7,097 nucleotides of DNA from DASUAL01 sp050733055 (GTDB lineage Bacteria; Gemmatimonadota; Gemmatimonadetes; Gemmatimonadales; GWC2-71-9). The notes under the pieces were generated by a model, which worked only from the letters and a program-made list of their open reading frames with translations, ran no database searches and had not been told where the DNA came from. The translations under genes were made by a program, and so were the position numbers. The stretch is from positions 1 to 7,097 of the forward strand of contig JBOHSI010000056.1 of the NCBI GenBank assembly GCA_050733055.1, written 5' to 3'. Shown here in pieces: positions 1-6,274 of the stretch (its first letter is position 1; each line of letters starts with the position of its first letter).

Positions 1-127
<127 letters not shown>

Positions 128-148
128 GATTCCTTTAGTCCCTTACAC

Positions 149-228
149 GGTGTCAGGTGGTGGGTGTCAGGTGTCGGGTGCCAGGGCGGCGCGCGGTTCT
201 AACACCCGACACCGAAGCACCTGACACC
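149..228. repeat. Nested inverted repeat (REP-like) in the tuf leader
   Basis: Two pairs of 11-nt arms are nested. GGTGTCAGGTG at 149-159 pairs with CACCTGACACC at 218-228, and GGTGTCGGGTG at 170-180 pairs with CACCCGACACC at 203-213. GGTGTCAGGTG occurs a second time directly at 163-173, so the left side also holds a direct repeat. The whole could fold as a long hairpin in the RNA between tRNA-Thr(GGT) and tuf. No T-run follows it on the minus strand, so it does not look like an intrinsic terminator. It resembles dispersed intergenic palindromes of GC-rich genomes. A role in RNA processing or stability is possible but not shown. Confidence 0.8.
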
Positions 229-238
229 GCAGTTCCCA

Positions 239-311
<73 letters not shown>

Positions 312-314
312 GAA

Positions 315-387
315 AGCGGGCGACGGGGCTCGAACCCGCGACCCTCAGCTTGGAAGGCTGATGCTCTACCAACTGAGCTACGCCCGC
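315..387 (-). tRNA. tRNA-Gly (anticodon TCC)
   Basis: A complete 73-nt cloverleaf with acceptor arms GCGGGCG (387-381) and CGCCCGC (322-316) and discriminator T at 315. The anticodon loop contains TCC, which reads GGA and GGG. The T-arm has GGGTTCGAGCCCC. CCA is not encoded. It lies between tRNA-Tyr and tRNA-Thr(GGT) with spacers of 12 and 3 nt, matching the place of E. coli glyT. Four GGG codons occur in the first 42 codons of the downstream tuf, which this tRNA would decode. Confidence 0.97.
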
Positions 388-399
388 GCGCCCACAGAA

Positions 400-484
400 T
401 GGTGGGGGAAGGATTCGAACCTTCGTAGCGCGTAAGCGCGGCAGATTTACAGTCTGCTCCCTTTGGCCGCTCGGGCACCCCACC
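400..484 (-). tRNA. tRNA-Tyr (anticodon GTA)
   Basis: An 85-nt class II tRNA. Acceptor arms GGTGGGG (484-478) and CCCCACC (407-401) pair, with discriminator A at 400. The anticodon stem-loop CAGACTGTAAATCTG carries GTA. The long variable arm CGCGCTTACGCGC and T-arm GGTTCGAATCC are as expected for tRNA-Tyr. CCA is not encoded. It is the first tRNA after the promoter at 608-636 and occupies the place of E. coli tyrU. Confidence 0.97.
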
Positions 485-528
485 AAGCACGCGCGCCTCG
501 GTCCGCATTCGCCGCCTCGCGATCCCCC

Positions 529-574
529 ACTGACAACGCACCCCGCGTGTTCCCAGGTCGCGGGGTGCGTCAGT
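529..574. other. Strong GC-rich hairpin in the tRNA-Tyr/Gly/Thr-tuf leader
   Basis: ACGCACCCCGCG (536-547) and CGCGGGGTGCGT (559-570) form a perfect 12-bp stem with an 11-nt loop. The stem can extend through ACTGAC (529-534) and GTCAGT (569-574) with a small bulge. On the plus strand it is followed by TTTT at 576-579, as in an intrinsic terminator, but no plus-strand gene ends here. On the minus strand, the direction of all genes, no T-run follows. It would lie about 30-70 nt downstream of the start site expected from the promoter at 608-636, so it is probably a leader structure of the tRNA-tuf transcript, or a barrier against antisense transcription. Confidence 0.7.
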
Positions 575-607
575 GTTTTCACCGGTCTACGTCGGGGCGA
601 GCCTTGT

Positions 608-636
608 ATCTTACCGGAGCACACTATCTTAGTCAA
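608..636 (-). promoter_or_regulatory. Predicted sigma70-type promoter for the tRNA-Tyr/Gly/Thr-tuf unit
   Basis: On the minus strand, TTGACT (636-631) is separated by exactly 17 nt from TAAGAT (613-608). These are close matches to the -35 TTGACA and -10 TATAAT boxes at ideal spacing. The stretch is locally richer in A+T than its surroundings. A start site near 600-604 is expected, giving a leader of about 115 nt before tRNA-Tyr. The promoter lies between tRNA-Thr(TGT) and tRNA-Tyr, so the first tRNA-Thr would be outside this transcript. Confidence 0.75.
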
Positions 637-662
637 CCCCGCGCGGGTCGCCCATTCCTCAA

Positions 663-735
663 AGCTGACGCCCGGACTCGAACCGGGAACCTGCTGATTA
701 CAAATCAGCTGCTCTACCTATTGAGCTACGTCAGC
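663..735 (-). tRNA. tRNA-Thr (anticodon TGT)
   Basis: A complete 73-nt cloverleaf. Acceptor arms GCTGACG (735-729) and CGTCAGC (670-664) pair, with discriminator T at 663. The anticodon loop TTTGTAA carries TGT, which reads ACA and ACG, and the T-arm is CCGGTTCGAGTCCGG. CCA is not encoded. The gene begins 45 nt after the cysS stop and may depend on read-through from cysS, because no clear promoter is seen in that gap. It holds the place of E. coli thrU, but here a promoter and hairpin separate it from the other tRNAs. Confidence 0.97.
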
Positions 736-780
736 CGGTCGACCGTGCTGCCGCCTCGTAGGATAACCCGGGCCCCTGGG

Positions 781-2241
781 CTACACCACCCGCCACTTCG
801 TGCCGGCTGCCGTGTCCTCGATTTCAACCCCCCGGGCCCGGAGCTCGGCGCGGATCCGGTCGGCCTCCGCGAAGTGCTTGGCTCGCCGCGCTTTGTCGCG
901 GGCCGCGATGCGAGCCTGGATCCACTGCTCCAGCTCGGGGGCCAGGGCCTTAGGCGTGGGCAGGACGTCGAGCACCGTCATCGCCCGATCCAGCACGGCC
1001 AGGGCGTGCCCGGCACCGGCGGCGGACGGCATCCGATCGAGCTCTGCATTCGCGGCTCGGACCAACTCGAACAGCGCGGCGACCGCGCGCGGCGCGTTCA
1101 CGTCATCGTCCAGTGCCGTCCGGAAGGCTCCCTCGAACCGCGCAGCCAGAGCGTCGAGCGGCGCGCCGGCGGCGCGCGCCGCGAGCTTCGGCGCGTCGCC
1201 GTACCCTGGCTCCTTCGCGACGTGCGCAAGCCGTTCGCGGAACTCCCCCAGCCGTTTCACGCCCTCCTGCGCCGCCTCGAGCGCGTCGTCGTTGAAATCG
1301 AGCGGCTGACGGTAGTGCGATTGCCAGAACAGGAGGCGCACGGCCGCCGCGTCGACGCCCTGCTCGCGCAGGTCGCGCGCCGTGAGAAAGTTTCCGAACC
1401 GCTTCGACATCTTCGTGCCGCGGACGTTCAGGAACTCGCCGTGCAACCAGTAGCGCGAGAACGGACACCCGGTGGCAGCTTCGGATTGCGCGATCTCGTC
1501 CTCGTGATGCGGAAAGATGAGATCGACGCCCCCCGCGTGAATGTCCAGCGTCTCGACCGCGAACCGCTTGCGGATCGCGTCCAGCGACATCGCCGAGCAC
1601 TCGAGGTGCCAGCCTGGGCGTCCACGCCCGAACGGGGCGTCCCACGCCGCGCCCACCTGCTCGTCGACCGGCTCGGCCTTCTTCCACAACGCGAAGTCCC
1701 GCGGGTCTTCCTTCGCGTACTCGTCGCTGGCCACGCGGGCGCCCACCTTGATCTCCCGCCGGTCGAGCCGCGAGAGGCGTCCGTACGCCGGGAAGCGATC
1801 GATGGCGAAGTACACCGACCCGTCCTCGCCCTTGTAGGCCACCCCTCGCGCGAGCAGTCGCTCCACCAGCGCCACCATCGCGGGCACCGATTGCGTCGCA
1901 CGTGGGTAGGCGTGCGCTGCCTTGATCCGCAGGTAGTCCCGATCCTCGAAGAACGCCTCTACGAACGGCGCGGTATGCTCGTCCAGTCGCTTCCCGGCCG
2001 CGGCCGCCGCCTTGATCGTGCGGTCGTCCACGTCCGTGAGGTTCATGACGTGGAACAGGTCGTACCCCGAGTACTCGAGGTAGCGGCGCAGCAGGTCCTC
2101 GAACAAGAACGTTCGGAAGTTGCCGATGTGCGCGTAGTTCCAGACCGTGGGACCGCACGTGTACAGCGTCACCCGCGGCGGAGCGAGCGGCTCAAACGGT
2201 TCGACGCGGCGCGAGAGGGTGTTGTAGAGCGAGACCGTCAT
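781..2241 (-). CDS. cysS: Cysteinyl-tRNA synthetase
   Basis: This class I aminoacyl-tRNA synthetase charges tRNA-Cys with cysteine using ATP in the cytoplasm. The 486-aa product has the usual family length. Visible features are YTCGPTV at residues 27-33, with C29 the first zinc ligand, and the HIGH-type signature HIGN at 38-41. WHLECSAM (211-218) carries C215, FPHHEDE (243-249) supplies ligands H245 and E249, and KMSKR sits at 277-281. The C-terminal helical domain ends in FAEADRIRAELRARGVEIED, typical of CysRS, and WRVV. All four expected zinc ligands are present. The ATG start at 2241 directly precedes the conserved N-terminal LYNTLSR; no strong Shine-Dalgarno is seen. KMSKR instead of the common KMSKS is a mild variant and unlikely to mean loss of function. 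The next gene downstream is tRNA-Thr(TGT), so a synthetase gene abuts a tRNA-tuf cluster. Confidence 0.97.
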   Translation of the reverse strand: MTVSLYNTLSRRVEPFEPLAPPRVTLYTCGPTVWNYAHIGNFRTFLFEDLLRRYLEYSGYDLFHVMNLTDVDDRTIKAAAAAGKRLDEHTAPFVEAFFEDRDYLRIKAAHAYPRATQSVPAMVALVERLLARGVAYKGEDGSVYFAIDRFPAYGRLSRLDRREIKVGARVASDEYAKEDPRDFALWKKAEPVDEQVGAAWDAPFGRGRPGWHLECSAMSLDAIRKRFAVETLDIHAGGVDLIFPHHEDEIAQSEAATGCPFSRYWLHGEFLNVRGTKMSKRFGNFLTARDLREQGVDAAAVRLLFWQSHYRQPLDFNDDALEAAQEGVKRLGEFRERLAHVAKEPGYGDAPKLAARAAGAPLDALAARFEGAFRTALDDDVNAPRAVAALFELVRAANAELDRMPSAAGAGHALAVLDRAMTVLDVLPTPKALAPELEQWIQARIAARDKARRAKHFAEADRIRAELRARGVEIEDTAAGTKWRVV

Positions 2242-2301
2242 GCGCGCGGGAAGTCGGCGGCGCAGGCGAGAAACGCGGGGATGAGGAACAGGGGTCAGGA
2301 C

Positions 2302-2544
2302 TCACGAGACCATGACGGCTGAAACGTAGGACGGTGGGGAAGGAGCGTCAACGCGCCGCGCCGGGAGCTCGTACACCACCGGGCCGCGGGGGAACACCAG
2401 GACGCGCGCGCCGACCCATCGCGCGACGGCGTGGTCCGACGCGGCGAGCAGTCCGCGACGCACGAGGCGAAGCGCGGGGTCCGTCACCACCAGGAGCGGC
2501 GCGTGACTGCCGTTACTACTAGGGAAAGACGCTGGGACGAACAC
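2302..2544 (-). CDS. Doubtful hypothetical protein, 80 aa
   Basis: I do not recognise this family. The frame fills most of the gap between the DUF1611 gene and cysS. It opens at GTG (2544-2542); a TAG lies in frame four codons upstream, and no other good start or Shine-Dalgarno is visible. In its favour, codons in the middle part (about 14-63) end almost always in G or C, as in the neighbouring genes. The protein has a plausible soluble segment with LLVVTDPALRLVRRGLLAAS at about residues 17-36, then VGARVLVFPRGPVVYELPAR. Against it, the two ends have less biased codons and there is no motif. It may be a real small protein, a decayed gene, or a chance open frame in GC-rich DNA. Confidence 0.4.
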   Translation of the reverse strand: MFVPASFPSSNGSHAPLLVVTDPALRLVRRGLLAASDHAVARWVGARVLVFPRGPVVYELPARRVDAPSPPSYVSAVMVS

Positions 2545-2618
2545 CCGGCGACACTACCACGCGAGGCGGCGGCGACCGGCATCGGATCGTCGCCGCACGC
2601 AACCATTCACCGCGCGGT

Positions 2619-3689
2619 CTAGCGGACGGCCGTTGCCTCCTTCACGATCGCGTCCGCGAGCGGCCCCGGCCCGAACCGCACCGGATCGGACACGGGGAGG
2701 CCGGTCTCCTCCGCCGCACGGGCGACGGCGTCCCTCGCCCGCGGCTCACTCATATCGAAGGTGTTCAGGCAGATGCCGATCACCTTGGTCGGCCGGACGG
2801 GCGCCGCGGCCCGCTCGTAGATCTCGACCAGCTCCGCAAGCGGGGGGATCTTCACCCACGGCTCGCGACCGTGGTAGTCGCCGATGTAATCGCGCGTCGC
2901 CTGGTGGCACAGGATCAGCGCGTCGGGGCAGGAGCCGTGCAACAGGCCCAGGGTGACACCCGAGTATCCGGGGTGGATCAGGCTCCCCTGACCTTCAACC
3001 AGGACGACGTCGGCGTCGCTCGCGCCCCGGAGCACCAGTGCCTCCGCCGCGCCCGCGATGAAGTCCGCGACAACGGCGTCCACGGCGATGCCCCAGCCTT
3101 CGATGAAGATCCCCGTCTGGCCCGTCGCGACGAAGCGTGCCCGGTGGCCGCGCTTGACGAGCTCGTCGCGGATCTCGAGCTGTGCGGTCATCTTTCCGAC
3201 GTTGCAGTCGGAACCGACGGTGAGGATGACGCAGGCGTCCACCTCGGCAGCCCGCCCGTCGGCAATCGGCAGGTCTCTCGGGGTCTTGCGGACGTCGAGG
3301 ATGCGCACCCCCCGAGCGCGCGCCAGCGCGCCGAGTTCCGGATCGTCGCCAATGAAGCTGTGCAGCCCGCTCCAGATCTCCAGTCCGTGGCCCATCGCGG
3401 CCCGCAGCCAGACGCGCCACTCAGCGGGCAGCTGACCCCCCGCGGGCGCGATGCCCACCAGCACGGCCGTGGCCCCGAGCGTCAGGGCCCGGTCGAAGTC
3501 GGCGACGACGGGGATCCCACCGCCGAAGCCCAGGACGTCCTGCACCGTCTTCCCCCCCTCAGTGCGATCGAACACCGCGACGATGCGCTCCGGCAAGTAG
3601 CGGATGCAGCAGTTCGCCGTCTTCGAGGTCAGCGGCCCGAATTGGCCGTCGGCGATCACGAGGAACCGGTGCGCGGGTGGCGTCGGCAT
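2619..3689 (-). CDS. DUF1611 P-loop protein (DgcN-like family)
   Basis: A 356-aa protein of the DUF1611 family: an N-terminal Rossmann-like domain (about 1-140) and a C-terminal P-loop domain (about 150-350). A Walker A-type loop GSDCNVGKMT lies at residues 159-168, closely matching the family's G-T-D-C-x-x-G-K-M-T. The block DADVVLVEGQGSLIHPGYSG (225-244) resembles the Walker B-containing region of dethiobiotin synthetase/CobQ-type P-loop proteins. Characterised relatives include DgcN, an N-acetyltransferase acting with the racemase DgcA in D-glutamate catabolism. No dgcA-like enolase-superfamily gene is in the window, so the substrate here is not established. ATG 3689 is chosen because the frame upstream overlaps the permease gene in another frame and the protein aligns naturally from MPTPPAHRFLVIADG. 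It follows the AI-2E gene by 29 bp and is probably in the same transcript. Confidence 0.85.
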   Translation of the reverse strand: MPTPPAHRFLVIADGQFGPLTSKTANCCIRYLPERIVAVFDRTEGGKTVQDVLGFGGGIPVVADFDRALTLGATAVLVGIAPAGGQLPAEWRVWLRAAMGHGLEIWSGLHSFIGDDPELGALARARGVRILDVRKTPRDLPIADGRAAEVDACVILTVGSDCNVGKMTAQLEIRDELVKRGHRARFVATGQTGIFIEGWGIAVDAVVADFIAGAAEALVLRGASDADVVLVEGQGSLIHPGYSGVTLGLLHGSCPDALILCHQATRDYIGDYHGREPWVKIPPLAELVEIYERAAAPVRPTKVIGICLNTFDMSEPRARDAVARAAEETGLPVSDPVRFGPGPLADAIVKEATAVR

Positions 3690-3718
3690 CAGGCGGCCGT
3701 GTGCGTCTTCGGGGGTGG

Positions 3719-4768
3719 TTACTCGCCGGTGGCCCGGAGCACGGCTCGCTCGAGGTGGCCGGCGTCGCCGTAGACCTCGGCTTGGAGGATGTGGCGAACG
3801 AGAACCATGGTGACGGCGAGCACCGGGACCGCGACCACGAGTCCGACGACGCCGATCAGCGTCCCCATGATCAGGACGCTCGAGATCGTGAGTACCGGGG
3901 GAAGCGACACCTTGTGCTCCATGATCCGCGGCACGACCAAGTTCGCCTCGATGACGTGCACGACGATCCCGAGGACGAGCACGGCGAGGACCTTGAGCCA
4001 GTCGCCCGTCCCCACGACGAACAGCGCCGGGAGGAGCGTAGAGACGAGGGTGCCGAAGAACGGCACCACCGCGACGAGTCCGGTGAAGATCCCGAAGGCG
4101 AGCCAGTAGGGCACGCCGAGCGTCCACAGGCCGATCGCGGTGAGGATGCCGAGGACCATCATGGCGAGGAGCTGGCCCACCACCCAGGCGCGCAGCGTCG
4201 CGCCGAGGTCGTCGAGGATGCGGGCGCCGACGGCGCGGTACTTCGGGGAGACGAGCGACAGGATGCCGCCGCGGTACAAGCGCGGCTGCCGCGCGAGGTA
4301 CAGCGCCATGACCACTACGCTCGCGCCCTCGATGAAGAGCTTCCCTCCGGCCCTCACGTACGGGAGGAGCGAACCGCGCAGGAAGCTCGCGGCGTCCTCG
4401 ATCAGACGGGCGACCAGGCCGGAGGACGGATCCGCGAGCTCGGTGTCCCGCAGCACGGGGTATTCCCGCGCCCAGGCTGCCAGCACGTTCTGGACGTTGG
4501 TGAGGGTCTGCGGCAGCCCCGAGATCAGCGCCTGCGTCTGCTCGATTACGGGCGGCACGAGCAGCGCGCCGCTGCCCGCCACTGCCGCGAGGGTCGCCAC
4601 AACCGCAGCCGTAAGCCCGACCCAGCGAGCCAGACGGAATCGTCGCTCCAGCAAGTCGGTGATGGCGGAGAGATAGACGGCGCACAGCATGGCGATGAAG
4701 ACGAGCAGCAGGACTCCGGCCACCCGGATGACGAACGCGATGGCCAGGGCGGCAACGAAGAGCGCCAC
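3719..4768 (-). CDS. AI-2E family transporter (PerM/TqsA-type membrane permease)
   Basis: A 349-aa multi-pass inner-membrane protein of the AI-2E/UPF0118 family, which includes the autoinducer-2 exporter TqsA, PerM and some Na+/H+ antiporters; the substrate cannot be told from sequence. Two hydrophobic segments lie at about 2-34 and 50-72, followed by a soluble stretch at about 75-140. Further membrane segments run from about 145 to 325. Family-typical blocks are VPFFGTLVSTLLPAL (235-249) and NLVVPRIMEHKVSLPPVL (276-293), followed by a glycine-rich hydrophobic region with GVVGLVVAVPVLAV (306-319). Length is normal for the family. The GTG start at 4768 is chosen because the hydrophobic N-terminus begins there. 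It has no clear Shine-Dalgarno and lies inside a perfect palindrome. The gene follows the PspA gene by 41 bp and precedes the DUF1611 gene by 29 bp, suggesting cotranscription. Confidence 0.92.
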   Translation of the reverse strand: MALFVAALAIAFVIRVAGVLLLVFIAMLCAVYLSAITDLLERRFRLARWVGLTAAVVATLAAVAGSGALLVPPVIEQTQALISGLPQTLTNVQNVLAAWAREYPVLRDTELADPSSGLVARLIEDAASFLRGSLLPYVRAGGKLFIEGASVVVMALYLARQPRLYRGGILSLVSPKYRAVGARILDDLGATLRAWVVGQLLAMMVLGILTAIGLWTLGVPYWLAFGIFTGLVAVVPFFGTLVSTLLPALFVVGTGDWLKVLAVLVLGIVVHVIEANLVVPRIMEHKVSLPPVLTISSVLIMGTLIGVVGLVVAVPVLAVTMVLVRHILQAEVYGDAGHLERAVLRATGE

Positions 4769-4779
4769 GAACGTGGCGC
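4762..4779. repeat. Perfect palindrome over the start codon of the AI-2E transporter gene
   Basis: GCGCCACG (4762-4769) and CGTGGCGC (4772-4779) are perfect inverted arms around two bases. In RNA this would be a stem of about 7 bp with a 4-nt loop. The transporter's GTG start codon (4768-4766) lies in the 3' arm. There is no T-run, so it is not an intrinsic terminator. It could lower initiation at this start, bind a dimeric regulator, or be chance in GC-rich DNA. Confidence 0.6.
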
Positions 4780-4809
4780 CCGATAAGCGTCGAGTGGACG
4801 GCTCAGTGT

Positions 4810-5574
4810 TCAGCGCTGGTGCTCGGCGTCGTCATCCTCAATCAGCTCGGCCTCGGCCGCGCCCTTCCCAAGCTGCTTGGCTTCAGTGGGGGAGCCCGCC
4901 GGCAGGAGACCCAGCTTGCGCTTCAGCTCGAGGAGCTGTTCGTCGGCATCGGCCCGCACCTCGAGGCGCTGGAACTGCTTGACCAGCGAATCGCCCGAGA
5001 GATCCTCGTTGACTTCGGCCGCGGCGATCAGCTTGCGCTCCTCGTGCTCGATCTGCTCCGCCATGCGCTCGAATGTCTCGAAGGCGCTCTTGTCGGAGAT
5101 CGAGGACATCGTTTCCTGGATACGCTTGTGCGCCTCCGCACGCTTCTGCCGAGCGATCAGGATGTTCTTCTTGCGCTTCGCGTCCTCGATGCGGTCGTTC
5201 AGCTGCCGCAGCGAGCCCTTCAGCTTCTCGGTCTCCTCGCGGTGCTTGACCCAGGTGTCGTGCAGCTGCAGCGCGTTCTGGGCGTGCTCGTTGTGACGCA
5301 ACAAGGCCTGCTTCGCGAGATCATCGCGCGTCTCCTGCACCGCCAGTACCGCGCGCCGCTCCCAGTCCTCGGCAGCCTTCTTCTCCTGGTCCACCTGGGC
5401 GGCGAGGCGCTTCTCGTCGGCGATCGCGGCTGCCACCTGCTGCTTCGCCTTCGCCAGCTGGCTCCGCATGTCGACGATCAGCTGGTTCAGCATCTTCTCG
5501 GGATTCTCGGCGCGCGAAATCAGGTCGTTGATGTTCGACCGGATCAGCGTCGAGAGACGGTCAAAAACCCCCAT
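4810..5574 (-). CDS. pspA: PspA/IM30 family protein (phage shock protein A; ESCRT-III-like membrane protector)
   Basis: PspA and Vipp1/IM30 bind damaged inner membrane from the cytoplasmic side and polymerise into ESCRT-III-like assemblies that limit proton leakage. The 254-aa product opens MGVFDRLSTLIRSNINDLIS, the amphipathic membrane-binding helix of the family, followed by AENPEKMLNQLI (22-33). A long, nearly uninterrupted charged coiled coil covers about residues 28-180. A further helix region around 190-220 includes FQRLEVRADADEQLLELKRK. The last 30 or so residues are a low-complexity tail ending in acidic LIEDDDAEHQR, making the protein somewhat longer than classical PspA of about 220 aa. 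The ATG at 5574 has GAGGG just upstream. No pspF, pspB or pspC in classical form is visible, but four small membrane-anchored coiled-coil genes lie directly upstream. Regulation by sigma54 is not supported by any visible -24/-12 site. Confidence 0.95.
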   Translation of the reverse strand: MGVFDRLSTLIRSNINDLISRAENPEKMLNQLIVDMRSQLAKAKQQVAAAIADEKRLAAQVDQEKKAAEDWERRAVLAVQETRDDLAKQALLRHNEHAQNALQLHDTWVKHREETEKLKGSLRQLNDRIEDAKRKKNILIARQKRAEAHKRIQETMSSISDKSAFETFERMAEQIEHEERKLIAAAEVNEDLSGDSLVKQFQRLEVRADADEQLLELKRKLGLLPAGSPTEAKQLGKGAAEAELIEDDDAEHQR

Positions 5575-5601
5575 AGGGACCCTCGGGATCGTGGCGAGCC
5601 G

Positions 5602-5976
5602 TTACTGCCCCGCACCCAATTTGCGTTCCCGCCGCTCGGCGAGCATACGCTCCGCGAAATCTAACCGTTCCGCAAGCTCCGAGACCTGCGCCTGCAGGTG
5701 CGACACTTGTTCTTCGAGCACCGCCACCCCTCGATCCTCCGCCAAACCCGGCGCGTCCACCCACTCGCCGCCAAGCCCCTTCCAGTGCTTGCGCCGGTGC
5801 ATCCCAGCCCGGATCCGCTCGGCCCACGCGTCCCCCACGGGAGAGCGCAGCAGCCATTTGAACACGAACCCCCCGACGATCGCCACGGCAATCACCCCGA
5901 TCACTGGGATGATCTCCGAGAGGATGAAGTTCGGGTCCACACCGAGCGGCGGCAGCGGTACTGGTCCCTGCATCAT
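5602..5976 (-). CDS. Small membrane-anchored coiled-coil protein, paralog 4 (124 aa), adjacent to pspA
   Basis: Not a named family that I recognise; the layout recalls PspB (one membrane helix followed by a charged coil). A proline-rich N-terminus (1-20) precedes a membrane segment at about residues 21-43, IIPVIGVIAVAIVGGFVFKW. SPVGDAWAERIR (45-56) matches SPVGKALAERIR of paralog 1. After a basic, tryptophan-containing linker (57-85) comes a coiled coil with the cluster motif ELAERLDFAERMLA (100-113) and tail RERKLGAGQ. Basic residues after the helix suggest the coil is cytoplasmic. Two tandem ATG codons (5976 and 5973) could serve as the start, with TAAGG about 7 nt upstream. It is the longest of the four paralogs and lies 27 bp upstream of pspA and 25 bp downstream of paralog 3. 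Partnership with PspA is inferred from position and architecture. Confidence 0.85.
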   Translation of the reverse strand: MMQGPVPLPPLGVDPNFILSEIIPVIGVIAVAIVGGFVFKWLLRSPVGDAWAERIRAGMHRRKHWKGLGGEWVDAPGLAEDRGVAVLEEQVSHLQAQVSELAERLDFAERMLAERRERKLGAGQ

Positions 5977-6001
5977 GACGACGCCTTACGCCCCCCTCGC
6001 T

Positions 6002-6274
6002 TCACGGTTTCGGGCCAAGCCGCCCGGTCGCCTGCCCTCTGGCGATCAGCCGCTCCGTAAAATCCACCCGCTCCGCGAGTTCCGCCACCTCGCGCCGCAG
6101 CGCCTCCACCGCCGCAAGCACGTCCTCGTGCCCCGCGCCGACGGCGGGAGCCGCCCGGCTCTGCGCCTCAAGCTTCGCGGTGTAGGCCTTGCCCGCGGCG
6201 AGGGCGATCAGCCACGCGAAGAACCCCGCGATCGCCACGACCGGGATCAGCGCGCCGATCGCGCCGGCGTCCAT
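6002..6274 (-). CDS. Small membrane-anchored coiled-coil protein, paralog 3 (90 aa)
   Basis: A 90-aa protein with an N-terminal membrane segment at about residues 5-27 (IGALIPVVAIAGFFAWLIAL). A short polar linker (28-48) is followed by a coiled coil with HEDVLAAVEALRREV and then the motif ELAERVDFTERLIA (65-78) and tail TGRLGPKP. The motif ERVDFTERL and the tail TGRLxPxP are shared with paralog 2, so these two are the closest pair. It lacks the SPVG/RPLVG block found after the membrane helix in the others. ATG 6274 is chosen because it overlaps the stop of paralog 2 (TGATG, sharing one base), an arrangement typical of translational coupling. The frame is open further upstream but would then overlap paralog 2 heavily. 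Function unknown; PspA-linked by context. Confidence 0.85.
   Translation of the reverse strand: MDAGAIGALIPVVAIAGFFAWLIALAAGKAYTAKLEAQSRAAPAVGAGHEDVLAAVEALRREVAELAERVDFTERLIARGQATGRLGPKP

Noticed and set aside
529..579. Hairpin as an intrinsic terminator of tRNA-Thr(TGT), or part of a T-box riboswitch
   Set aside because: No T-run follows on the minus strand, so it cannot be a standard terminator for that transcript. A T-box should precede a synthetase or amino-acid gene, but cysS lies upstream of it, and the conserved T-box sequence is not present.
463..2322. A plus-strand open frame of 619 codons opposite cysS
   Set aside because: It runs antisense through tRNA genes and the whole of cysS, is rich in Arg, His and Val as expected for a GC-rich shadow frame, and shows no domain.
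3690..4685. N-terminal extension of the DUF1611 protein to a 688-codon frame
   Set aside because: The upstream part reads an off-frame, Arg-rich translation of the AI-2E transporter gene; the conserved protein starts naturally at ATG 3689.
3677..4786. Plus-strand 369-codon frame rich in Asp, Glu, His and Arg
   Set aside because: It is the antisense image of the membrane protein gene at 3719-4768, where hydrophobic codons read as charged residues on the opposite strand.
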